Source of the DNA: Actinomycetes bacterium
Lineage (GTDB): Bacteria; Actinomycetota; Acidimicrobiia; Acidimicrobiales; RAAP-2
Reading direction: 5' to 3'
Assembly: GCA_021791635.1 (NCBI GenBank)
Contig: JAJYWF010000007.1
Location: 1-50,176 of the forward strand
Length of the DNA stretch: 50,176 nt
In this document: positions 41,359-48,559 of the stretch, in pieces
Position numbering within the stretch: the first letter of the stretch is position 1
How the letters are laid out: every line of letters begins with the position of its first letter
Position numbers and translations under genes: made by a program
Notes under the pieces: model-generated
The model's input: the letters and a program-made list of their open reading frames with translations, nothing else
What the model was told of the DNA's origin: nothing
Database searches by the model: none

Positions 41359-41607
41359 ATGTCTATGGATGCCACGGTGGTGCTCGGGCAGCAGGGACGA
41401 ATTGTCATCCCGGCCGACGTCCGAAGTGCGCTCGGGCTCGCCCCCGGGGACCGGCTACATCTCCACGTCGCTGGCCGGCGACTGGTCCTGGCGCGCCAGC
41501 AGGATGCAGTTGCGGAGCTCCGGGAACTGGCTCCCGCGGTCACCGAAGAACGGTCGCTCGTCGACGAGTTGCTGGCTGAACGCCGGCTGGCCGCGGCTGG
41601 CGCGTGA
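41359..41607 (+). CDS. vapB: AbrB/MazE-type antitoxin (VapB-like)
   Basis: An 82-residue DNA-binding antitoxin with the swapped-hairpin AbrB motif DATVVLGQQGRIVIPADVRS, then ALGLAPGDRLHLHVAGRRLV, and a C-terminal tail (ERSLVDELLAERRLAAAGA) of the kind that blocks the toxin. ATG 41359 or 41365 are both possible starts. Its stop overlaps the start of the toxin gene (GTGA), as in intact vapBC operons. The toxin gene is cut short, so this is an orphan antitoxin. Confidence 0.85.
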   Translation: MSMDATVVLGQQGRIVIPADVRSALGLAPGDRLHLHVAGRRLVLARQQDAVAELRELAPAVTEERSLVDELLAERRLAAAGA

Positions 41608-41738
41608 CGGTTCTGGACGCCTCGGCGGTCCTTGCCCTCATTCACGACGAGCCCGGCGCCGACGTGGTGGCCTCCGAGCTTGCTTCGAGCTCGCTCGGGA
41701 CCGCGAGCCTCGCTGAATTGACTTCCTCCCACGCCTGA
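41604..41738 (+). pseudogene. vapC: VapC-type PIN-domain toxin truncated by an IS end
   Basis: The frame starts at the GTG overlapping the antitoxin stop and reads 44 residues: the PIN opening VTVLDASAVLALIHDEPGAD with its first catalytic Asp at residue 5, then the TASLAEL segment where intact VapC proteins have the next conserved Glu. The native sequence ends at about 41717, after the codon for Glu39; the rest is from the mobile element, and the stop lies in the loop of its end hairpin. Intact VapC has about 130 residues, so the nuclease cannot fold. I found no continuation of the gene beyond the element. Confidence 0.8.
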
Positions 41739-41747
41739 AGGCGTGGG
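41728..41747. repeat. IS200/IS605 subterminal hairpin
   Basis: A perfect eight-base stem, CCCACGCC and GGCGTGGG, with a TGAA tetraloop, ten bases inside the element's right end. Such hairpins are read by the transposase and also form the end of the guide RNA of TnpB. Confidence 0.85.
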
Positions 41748-41760
41748 ATTCCCGACGGGC

Positions 41761-41970
41761 TCATGCTGCTGCCCGTCGGGTGGTTCGCGCTTCACCGGGT
41801 CCCCGTTGGGATGTCCCTCCACGCGCTGCGACCGCCAGCCCGGTGGCGAGGATGTTCTCGGCTGCGTTGATGTCCGCGTTGTCCTCGTGCCCACAGGCCC
41901 GGCATCGGAACACCACTTGGCTCTCACGGTTCTCCGGTGCGGTATGCCCGCTGAACCGTTCGGGCCAATA
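41761..41970 (-). pseudogene. tnpB: TnpB C-terminal fragment
   Basis: The minus-strand frame ends SGHTAPENRESQVVFRCRACG then HEDNADINAAENILATGLAV and an Arg-rich tail. This is the end of TnpB: the second CxxC of the zinc ribbon and the third RuvC acid (D in NADINAAENI). The first CxxC, expected just before GHTAPE, is missing; upstream of about 41970 the frame continues to 42054 with unrelated residues (YEKDHDGEGEDPSYWPERF). About 60 of the usual 350-420 residues remain, so it is inactive. Confidence 0.8.
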
Positions 41971-42054
41971 GCTCGGGTCTTCACCCTCACCGTCGTGGTC
42001 CTTCTCGTAGGGCGAGTCGACCGGGTGCTCATCGAGACTGCCCGTGCCCATCAT

Positions 42055-42342
42055 CCCGAAGATATCGAACCCACGAACGCTTCGGGATGCTCAGCCGGTG
42101 ATGCTCCGTCCATCGAACTGGGTGCGGCGAGCGAGGCCCCCTCGGGCATAAGCCAACAGCGGTGAATGGGGTCAGCTGGCGTAGCGGCCAGTGCTATTCG
42201 TCGGGCGTATCGCAACTACCGTCGGCCAGTACTCCGCTGTCGGTCAGGAAGCCACGACCGAGAGCCGGATGTCCTCGGTCTCTCGGCTCGACCGCCCCTG
42301 CGTGAAAAGGCGATGGCGCAGCGGACCTGACAGAGTTGATCC
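42055..42342. other. Stretch without a recognised gene
   Basis: About 290 bases between the tnpB remnant and the DJ-1 gene. Short open frames occur on both strands but none has recognisable residues, and I find neither the rest of vapC nor the other IS end. A hexamer AGAGTT (42332-42337) stands five bases before the GTG at 42343. Confidence 0.5.
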
Positions 42343-42939
42343 GTGGATGCCGAAAAGCACATCGGAATCGTGTTGTTCGCCGACGTCGAGGAGCTCGACG
42401 CCATCGGCCCCTGGGAGGTCCTCGCCTATTGGACCAGAACCTTCCCCGAAGACCGACACACGGTCTCGACCCTCTCGTCGTCCGGGGGTCTGGTGCGCTG
42501 CGCCAACGGCCTGGTGGTGCAAGCCGACCACTCCTATGCCGACGCGCCCTCCCTCGACGTGCTCGTGTACCCGGGCGGGCAGGGCACCCGACCGCAGCTG
42601 CACGACCAGGCGCAGCTCGACTGGGTACGCCGCCGCCGACAGGTGGTGCCGTTGATGGCAAGCGTGTGCACCGGCTCGTTGGTCTTCGCCGCCGCCGGAC
42701 TCCTCACGGGACGCCCGGCAACGACCCACTGGCGGTCGCTCGACCTGCTCGCCGAGCTCGACCCGAGCATCGACGTCCGAGCCGACGAGCGCTTCGTCGA
42801 CGACGGCGACATCATCACTTCAGCCGGCATCTCCGCCGGGATCGACATGGCCCTTCACTTGGTCAAACGCCTGGCCGGCACCGAACGGGCCCGGGAGGTG
42901 CGGCGAGGTATCCAGTACGACCCGGCACCACCCGTTTGA
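42343..42939 (+). CDS. DJ-1/PfpI-family protein (isonitrile hydratase-like)
   Basis: A 198-residue glutamine-amidotransferase-fold protein. The first strand is IGIVLFADVEELDAIGPWEV, the middle has VLVYPGGQGTRPQ, and the nucleophile elbow is MASVCTGSLVFAAAGLLTGR with C109. The start ELDAIGP with Asp and the SVCTGS form follow isonitrile hydratase and the sensor domains of GATase1-like AraC regulators, but no DNA-binding domain is attached. GTG 42343 is the first suitable start. No partner gene is clear; the region around it is worn by insertion and decay. Confidence 0.92.
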   Translation: MDAEKHIGIVLFADVEELDAIGPWEVLAYWTRTFPEDRHTVSTLSSSGGLVRCANGLVVQADHSYADAPSLDVLVYPGGQGTRPQLHDQAQLDWVRRRRQVVPLMASVCTGSLVFAAAGLLTGRPATTHWRSLDLLAELDPSIDVRADERFVDDGDIITSAGISAGIDMALHLVKRLAGTERAREVRRGIQYDPAPPV

Positions 42940-43079
42940 ACGGATCCGTGCCGGCCCGCAGGAAGGACCGTTCACAGGCGCCGGAACCGCACAGGTACCG
43001 AGCTCGCACAGGTGGCGAGCCCGCGACCCAGATCATGGTGGCTGCCGGGTGGGGCGCAACGCCCTGTCGGCTTTACCCA

Positions 43080-43510
43080 TCACCGCTTCGATCTCTTCCA
43101 CGATCGAGAGGCGACCGGGAGTGGGTGGGGGGATGCCGGCGTGCCCGACGCCTGCGGCACGAAGAGAGTGGCCACGAAGAAGGGAGGTGCGGGAGCTCGA
43201 CAATTCGGGGCTCGCCCTTTTGATCCGTGCCCGAAACCACCAGCCCGGCCGGCACGATAGTGCCGAAGTACTTCGGATTCACGCCGAAATTGCAGTAGTA
43301 GCGCTCAGTGACGGTGGCCTTCTGGCAGGTGCTCGCCGCCCAGGTTTCGTCGTCGATCCGGACTGTCATGGTCTGACCGGCAAGGGAGCATGAAAGTGGG
43401 GTGATGATCGGGACGCGCCTGCGTGCTGCACCGTCACCATCGTGGCCATGAGCGCCTCGTTCGCGGCTTCGTAGTCTCCGATGACGCCGATGACTCCCGA
43501 TCGAGCGCGC
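43080..43510 (-). pseudogene. Decayed CTP-synthase-like glutamine amidotransferase gene
   Basis: Three pieces of one gene are in different frames on the minus strand. About 43440-43505: VIGVIGDYEAANEALMATMV, the N-terminus of this family. About 43190-43400: PIITPLSCSLAGQ, then TERYYCNFGVNPKYFG and GLVVSGTDQKGEPRIVELP. About 43080-43185: FFVATLFVPQASGTP, the expected continuation of ELPHP, but two bases out of frame. The part that would hold the nucleophilic Cys is gone, a loss of roughly 100 residues or more. An intact member has some 230-250 residues. Two frame changes plus a deletion make a sequencing slip unlikely to explain all of it. Confidence 0.75.
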
Positions 43511-43538
43511 CCCGACGCCCGACGGTCCCGTGCCACCC

Positions 43539-44453
43539 TCAGCCGCCCGACGTGGAGGTCGACGAGGGGCTGGTCGTCGTCGTCGAACCCTTTGTCCCTG
43601 GGATGGTGGTGGTCGTGGTGGTGGTCGTGGTCGACGTGCTGGGCGTCGACCCGGGGACCGAGGTCGTCGATCCCGGACCGGTCGTGGTGGTCGACCGCGG
43701 CGGTGCGGTAGTGGTCGTGGTGGTGGTGGACGTGGTCGACGTGGTGGTCGGGGCCGGAGGGAGAGTCGTCGGCGAGGGGGTGAAGAGGCTGCCGGCCGAG
43801 GTGCCGCCCGTGGCCGGGCTCGATCCGAGGACGGAGGACAGGGGTCGCCCGGCGACCAGCTCGAACACGGTGATGGCGACCACGGCCACGACGAAGACGG
43901 CCACCATCGACACGGCGAGCACCCACCAGTTCAGGTGGGCCCCCGAAGTGGCGGGAGCCGGCTCCCGAGAACTGCGCCGCCCTTCTCCTCCCGAGACCGT
44001 ACGCCGCGCCGGCCCCCGTCCGCTTCCCTGGCTCCGGGCCACCAGGCGGCGATCCGGCGCCCCTTCCGCCACCGCACCGCTTGCCGCCGTCCGCTCTCCC
44101 ACCTGACCGCTGGCCGCCGTCCCGTCGGCGTCCCCTACCGCGGCCGCCTCCCCGGCCGCCCCAGCTTCGACCAGAGGCGACTCGTCGGTCCCGGTCTCCA
44201 CGTCTCCTGCGGCCTCGGTGGCGCCCAGGCGGCGAAGGATCGAGGGGCGACCGGGCACCTTCACCACCACCTGCTTCACCGCGTGGTGGGTCCTCTCGAT
44301 GGACTGGGCCACCAGCGCGCTGGCGGTCGTGGCCACCGCACTTCCGAGAGCCACCCCGATGATCGTGCCCTTCTCTCCGAACAACGACGCCGCCACTGCG
44401 GCCAGGATGGCCCCGGCCGCCGATGCCGCGATCTGCTTCGGGCTGAGCTTCAA
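43539..44453 (-). CDS. Membrane protein with Thr/Ser-rich tail, function unknown
   Basis: A 304-residue protein I do not recognise. Hydrophobic parts lie at residues 8-26 (IAASAAGAILAAVAASLFG), 30-51, and 175-200 (NWWVLAVSMVAVFVVAVVAI). Between them is an Ala/Gly/Arg-rich cytoplasmic-looking linker. From about 225 to the end it is almost only Thr, Ser, Pro and Gly, like glycosylated stalks of cell-wall proteins. The TTG start, 11 bases after the epimerase stop, is uncertain. The coupling to an NAD-dependent epimerase gene may mean a link with surface sugars; this is inference. The same DNA shows GTGGTGGTC runs on the + strand, caused by the Thr codons. Confidence 0.7.
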   Translation of the reverse strand: MKLSPKQIAASAAGAILAAVAASLFGEKGTIIGVALGSAVATTASALVAQSIERTHHAVKQVVVKVPGRPSILRRLGATEAAGDVETGTDESPLVEAGAAGEAAAVGDADGTAASGQVGERTAASGAVAEGAPDRRLVARSQGSGRGPARRTVSGGEGRRSSREPAPATSGAHLNWWVLAVSMVAVFVVAVVAITVFELVAGRPLSSVLGSSPATGGTSAGSLFTPSPTTLPPAPTTTSTTSTTTTTTTAPPRSTTTTGPGSTTSVPGSTPSTSTTTTTTTTTIPGTKGSTTTTSPSSTSTSGG

Positions 44454-44464
44454 CGCCTGCCCGT

Positions 44465-45400
44465 TCAGCTCACCAGTAGCTCGGGATGGCGGGCCGCCAC
44501 CATGGACCGCAGACCCTCACGCCAGTCCACGGTCGTGGTGCCGGCCAACTGGCGCATGCGGGTCAAGTCGAGATCTCCACTGTCGATGGTGTCCGGCGTG
44601 GGATGGAAGGTGGCCGGGAGCCCGGTCAGCTCCGAGAGGCACCCGCACCACTCCTCTATGCTCACCGCGTCGTGCCCGCCCCAGTTCACCACGGTGGCGG
44701 GCACCGACGCCCCGCCGAGCAGACCGGGCAGGGTGCCCAAGATGTCGTCTTGGTGCAAGGGGTGGTACACGCTGGGCCGGTCGACGTGCACCGGGATGGG
44801 CGATCCGTGGATCATCATCTCGAGATGGATGGCTGGCCAGCCGCCCCGGTCCCCGTAAGGGACCGACAGCCTGGCGATGGTGGTCGGCACCCCGAATCGA
44901 AGCGCCCCCCACCGGGCCGCAGTCTCGGCGGCGATCTTGGAGATGCTGTAGGTCCGGAGGAACGGCCACACGCCGTGGTTGTCCCCGAGCGGCGCTGTCT
45001 CCCCCAGGAGGCGGTGCCCGGCCGGGCGGTAGACGGCCGCCGACGAGCAGTGGAAGAACGCCCGGGCCTGGCGGTGATGCTCCATCAACCACGCCACACC
45101 ACCGGCATTGGCCATCAGGTCCACATCCCAGTCACCGGTCTTCACCACGGCGAAGTTCAGCACCACGTCGGCGTCGGCCGGGAGGGCAGTGACGTCCCCT
45201 GACGCCAGGTCGACGGGGACACAGCGCACCCCGGCGGCCTCCAGGCGCTCGCGGGTGGCGGCGTCGGAGAACCGGGCCGCCCCGTACACCTCACACTCCC
45301 CGGCCAAGGCCAGCGCCAACGGCTCGGCCACCTGCCCGGTGACGCCGGTGATCACGATCTTGGACCCTCCCAGTAGCTGGTCAGGGGACGGTGTCGGCAC
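44465..45400 (-). CDS. NAD-dependent epimerase/dehydratase (extended SDR)
   Basis: A 311-residue extended SDR. The nucleotide-binding site is KIVITGVTGQVAEPLALALA (TGxxGxx near residue 17), the catalytic Ser and Tyr are in CSSAAVY and TYSISKIAAE (YxxxK), and substrate contacts follow at PTTIARLSVPYG. It probably acts on a nucleotide sugar or a related hydroxy-compound. GTG 45400 is chosen since homology starts soon after and TAAGGT lies seven bases before it; a much longer in-frame extension has no support. The Thr-rich membrane gene follows in the same operon. Confidence 0.92.
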   Translation of the reverse strand: MPTPSPDQLLGGSKIVITGVTGQVAEPLALALAGECEVYGAARFSDAATRERLEAAGVRCVPVDLASGDVTALPADADVVLNFAVVKTGDWDVDLMANAGGVAWLMEHHRQARAFFHCSSAAVYRPAGHRLLGETAPLGDNHGVWPFLRTYSISKIAAETAARWGALRFGVPTTIARLSVPYGDRGGWPAIHLEMMIHGSPIPVHVDRPSVYHPLHQDDILGTLPGLLGGASVPATVVNWGGHDAVSIEEWCGCLSELTGLPATFHPTPDTIDSGDLDLTRMRQLAGTTTVDWREGLRSMVAARHPELLVS

Positions 45401-45407
45401 GGTGCGG

Positions 45408-45413
45408 ACCTTA
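45408..45413 (-). promoter_or_regulatory. Candidate -10 hexamer TAAGGT (minus strand), leaderless start
   Basis: On the minus strand TAAGGT is followed by CCGCACC and the GTG at 45400, the same seven-base distance as at other genes here. Confidence 0.5.
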
Positions 45414-45514
45414 CCGAATGCCGGGGGCCGGCACCTCCACCCCGGTCCGACGGTCCACTGCCTGTTCTCAGGGCGTACGGGCGACAGGGCGTGCGGGCGC
45501 ACGCCGCTATCGGG

Positions 45515-45520
45515 GATACT
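45515..45520 (+). promoter_or_regulatory. Candidate -10 hexamer GATACT, leaderless start
   Basis: GATACT ends six bases before the GTG at 45527; a second GTG follows directly. No ribosome binding site is present. Confidence 0.45.
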
Positions 45521-45526
45521 CAGAGG

Positions 45527-46762
45527 GTGGTGCCCGCCCCAAGGACCCGAGCCGGGTCCGACCTGCTCCTGCCCGACCCCGAGCCTCGCCCGGTCCACGC
45601 CACGGTCATCTCGGTGGACGACCACCTGGTCGAGCCCCCGGACCTCTTCGACGGTCGCCTGCCGTCCCACCTGGCCGACCTGGCCCCTCGAGTGGTCGAG
45701 ACCCGGCGCGGTCACCAGGTCTGGGAGTTCGACGGAAAGCGCTTCACCCAGGTCGGGGTGAACGCCGTGGCCGGCCGGCGCCCCGAGCACGTGACCTTGG
45801 AGCCGACCCGCTTCGAGGACATGCGCCCCGGGTGCTGGAACATCGACGCCCGCGTCCGGGACATGGACATCAACGGCGTCTGGGCCTCCTTGAACTTCCC
45901 ATCCCAGATCACCGGGTTCTGCGGGCGTGTGTACTCGGAGGCCTCGGACCCCGAGCTGGGGATGGCCGTGACCCGGGCTTTCAACGACTGGCTCTACGAG
46001 GCGTGGTGGCAGCCGTACCCCGAGCGGATCATCCCGTGCGGGATCACCTACCTGGCCGACCCCGAAGTCGGTGCGGAGGAGATCCGCCGCAACGCCGAGC
46101 GGGGGTTCCGGTCGGTCACCCTGCCCGAGCGACCCCACCGCATCGGGCTCCCGAGCATCTTCTCGGGGTACTGGGATCCTTACGTCGCCGCCTGCGAGGA
46201 GACCACAACGGTGATCTCGCTCCACGTCGGCTCGTCAGGCATGCCCGACATGCCCGACGACGGTCCACTCGTCCAGCTCGGCGCCACCTTGTTCGGTCAG
46301 ATGTCGCTCACGGCCTGCGCCGAATGGCTGTGGTCGGGGCTGGCGGTGCGCTTCCCGGCCGTCAAGATCGCCATGAGCGAGGGCGGGGTAGGGTGGGTGG
46401 CCATGCTGCTCGATCGGCTGGAGAACATCGTCGACCGCTCGGGGTATGGCCGCGGGCTCGGGACACCGACCGCTGCCGGCGTGCCTGCAGGCCGCGCCGT
46501 CCGCCCCGCCGACGTCCTGCGTCGGAACTTCTGGTTCTGCACCATCGACGACCCCTCGACCATCGACACCCTCGGCGCCATCGGCGCCGACCACGTGATG
46601 GTAGAGGTGGACTACCCCCACGGAGACAGCACCTGGCCCGATACCCAAGAGGTCATCCGCCGGGCATGGGGGCACCTCCCGGTCGACGACGTCCGCCGCC
46701 TCACCCACCAGAATGCCTCCCGGCTGTTCCGTTGGCCGCTCCCACCGGTCTGCCTCCCGTGA
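45527..46762 (+). CDS. Amidohydrolase-family metal-dependent hydrolase, paralogue of 31501
   Basis: A 411-residue TIM-barrel hydrolase. It shares the whole layout of the one at 31501: VDDHLVEPPDLFDGRLPSHL, PTRFEDMRPGCWNIDARVRD, GYWDPYVAACEETTTVISLH, AMSEGGVGWVAMLLDRLENI and VEVDYPHGDSTWPDT. The opening DDH replaces HxH of simpler members. The start GTG 45527 (or 45530) is preceded by a -10-like hexamer. The stop overlaps the start of the carbonic anhydrase gene (GTGA), so the two are coupled, which suggests its reaction may release or use CO2, such as a decarboxylation; this is inference. Confidence 0.92.
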   Translation: MVPAPRTRAGSDLLLPDPEPRPVHATVISVDDHLVEPPDLFDGRLPSHLADLAPRVVETRRGHQVWEFDGKRFTQVGVNAVAGRRPEHVTLEPTRFEDMRPGCWNIDARVRDMDINGVWASLNFPSQITGFCGRVYSEASDPELGMAVTRAFNDWLYEAWWQPYPERIIPCGITYLADPEVGAEEIRRNAERGFRSVTLPERPHRIGLPSIFSGYWDPYVAACEETTTVISLHVGSSGMPDMPDDGPLVQLGATLFGQMSLTACAEWLWSGLAVRFPAVKIAMSEGGVGWVAMLLDRLENIVDRSGYGRGLGTPTAAGVPAGRAVRPADVLRRNFWFCTIDDPSTIDTLGAIGADHVMVEVDYPHGDSTWPDTQEVIRRAWGHLPVDDVRRLTHQNASRLFRWPLPPVCLP

Positions 46763-47271
46763 GCGACGTCGTCGAGAGGCTGGTCGGGGCGGCCCGGCGC
46801 TACGCCGACGCCCACCGTGACGACCACCACGTCGACGTGCGGCCGCGCCTGGCGCTGGTCGTGATCACGTGCATGGACAGCCGGATCGACCTGTTCGGAC
46901 TTCTCGGGCTCGACATCGGGGACGCCCACGTGCTGCGGAACGCCGGCGGTGTCGTCACCGACGACATGATCCGCTCGCTCGTCGTGTCCCAGCGGGCTCT
47001 CGGCACGACCGAGGTCGTGCTGGTCCATCACACCGACTGTGGCATGCAGAAGGTCACTGACGACGCCTTCAAAGCCGACCTGGAGGCCGAGACCGGCCAG
47101 CGCCCCGCCTGGGCCCTCGAATCGTTCACCGACCCGGTGGCCGACGTGCGCCAGTCCATGGCCCGGATCCGGTCGAGCCCGTTCGTGCTTCACCGTGACT
47201 TCGTGCGGGGGTTCGTCTACGACGTGGACACCTGTGAGCTGGTCGAAGTGGACGCTCTTCCACCGGGCTGA
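46759..47271 (+). CDS. Beta-carbonic anhydrase
   Basis: A 170-residue zinc enzyme for CO2/bicarbonate interconversion. Zinc ligands are C38 in TCMDSRID, H91 and C94 in HHTDCGM; the Asp-Arg pair D40-R42 that steers the active site is present. VLRNAGGVVTDDMIRSLVVS is a family hallmark. The length matches small actinobacterial enzymes of the Rv1284 type. The GTG start lies inside the stop of the amidohydrolase gene, so both proteins are made from one transcript; the enzyme may clear or supply CO2 for its partner. Confidence 0.95.
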   Translation: MSDVVERLVGAARRYADAHRDDHHVDVRPRLALVVITCMDSRIDLFGLLGLDIGDAHVLRNAGGVVTDDMIRSLVVSQRALGTTEVVLVHHTDCGMQKVTDDAFKADLEAETGQRPAWALESFTDPVADVRQSMARIRSSPFVLHRDFVRGFVYDVDTCELVEVDALPPG

Positions 47272-47304
47272 GCCCGGACCGGCCCGCCGCCCGGACCCGG
47301 CCGG

Positions 47305-48498
47305 TCAACCGAGCCGCTCGATCACCGTTGCGTTGGCCTGCCCACCGCCCTCGCACATCGTCTGGAACCCGAATCGTCCGCCCGTGGCCTCGAGCTGGTT
47401 CAGGACCGTTGCCGCCATCCGGACCCCGGTCGCCCCGAGGGGGTGCCCGATGGCCACCGCCCCACCGCGGGGGTTGAGCTTGGCCGGATCAGCAGAGAAC
47501 GCTCGCTGCCACATGAGGGCGATTGCCGCGAAGGCTTCGTTGCACTCCATGACGTCGAAGTCGTCGATCTTCATCCCCGAGCGCTCCAGCAGCCGGTGGG
47601 TGACCGGGACCGGGGCCGACAGCACGATGGCGGCGTCCTCGGCCCCCACGGCGAAGTGGGCGAACCGGGCCCTGATCGGCAACCCGAGGCGTTCGGCCAC
47701 CGAGCGCTCGGCGATGAGCATGGCCGAGGCCCCGTCGGTGGTCTGCGACGAGTTCCCGGCCGTGATGTGCGGCGCGGTCTCGGGCTCCCAGCTCTGGGCC
47801 GGAGCCAGTGCCGCCAAGCTCTCCATCGTCCCACCCCGACGGATCCCCTCGTCGGTGTCGAGCACCTCACCGGTGAGGGTGCCGTCCTCACCCTTGATCG
47901 GCACCGGGATGGCCTCCTTGGCGAAGTGCCCCGAGTCCCACGCCTCGGCGGCCCGCCGGTGGCTCTCGAGGGAGAAGGCGTCCATGTCCTCACGAGTGAT
48001 GTCCCAGCGGTCGGCCAGGACCTGGGCGACGCGGAACTGGGCCCAGAGCCGGCCGTCGATGTGCTCGAGGAACGAAGGTGGGAAGGGTCCGGTGCCGCCG
48101 CGCGCGTTGGAAGCCAGGGGGACGCGGCTCATCGCCTCCACTCCGCACGCCACCACCAGGTCGTAGTGCCCGGCGACCACGCCGGCGGCACCGAAGTGCA
48201 TGGCCTGCTGGGACGAACCGCACTGGCGGTCGACGGTGGTGGCCGGGACGTGCTGGGGGAGTCCGGCTGCCACCCAGGCGTTGCGGGTCACGTTGGTGCT
48301 CTGCTCCCCCACCTGGCTCACGCACCCGCCGATCACGTCGTCGATCCGGGCCGGATCGACCCCGGTCCGCTCGACCAGGGTTCCCAGCGCCAGGGCCAGC
48401 AGGTCCACCGGGTGCCAATGGGCCAGCGCTCCACCCCTCTTGCCGAACGTCGTCCGTAGCACGTCCACGATGACTGCTTCCCGCACTTCACTGCTCAT
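47305..48498 (-). CDS. Acetyl-CoA acyltransferase (thiolase)
   Basis: A 397-residue complete thiolase, the cleavage step of beta-oxidation. The nucleophile is C93 in DRQCGSSQQA; H352 of IGHPLGATG and C382 of CEGGGQ complete the site. Unlike the two thiolase-like proteins at 13842 and 33628, all catalytic parts are present. ATG 48498 has GGGAGA before it; an in-frame extension upstream is in the livF region and not real. It lies 61 bases downstream of livF on the same strand and converges with the carbonic anhydrase gene. Confidence 0.97.
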   Translation of the reverse strand: MSSEVREAVIVDVLRTTFGKRGGALAHWHPVDLLALALGTLVERTGVDPARIDDVIGGCVSQVGEQSTNVTRNAWVAAGLPQHVPATTVDRQCGSSQQAMHFGAAGVVAGHYDLVVACGVEAMSRVPLASNARGGTGPFPPSFLEHIDGRLWAQFRVAQVLADRWDITREDMDAFSLESHRRAAEAWDSGHFAKEAIPVPIKGEDGTLTGEVLDTDEGIRRGGTMESLAALAPAQSWEPETAPHITAGNSSQTTDGASAMLIAERSVAERLGLPIRARFAHFAVGAEDAAIVLSAPVPVTHRLLERSGMKIDDFDVMECNEAFAAIALMWQRAFSADPAKLNPRGGAVAIGHPLGATGVRMAATVLNQLEATGGRFGFQTMCEGGGQANATVIERLG

Positions 48499-48559
48499 GG
48501 TTCTCCCTTCGCCGCGATCCAACCGCTGGTCACGAGCTCGGGCCCACCGGGTCCCGGCG

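Larger units (their letters stand above)
41718..41970 (-). mobile_element. IS200/IS605-type element remnant (right end plus tnpB 3' part)
   Basis: From the vapC side the sequence starts TTGACTTCCTCCCACGCC, the inverse of the GGAAGTCAA-type right end that follows tnpB in many IS1341/IS605 elements. The hairpin CCCACGCC-TGAA-GGCGTGGG is at 41728-41747. The tnpB 3' fragment reads into it on the minus strand. The left end and any target-site trace past about 41970 are not recognised, so this is a partial copy with unknown outer limit. Confidence 0.75.

Noticed and set aside
43560-43760. GTGGTGGTC-rich run on the + strand, looking like a microsatellite
   Set aside because: It is explained by the Thr codons (ACC, ACG, ACA) of the tail of the minus-strand membrane protein.
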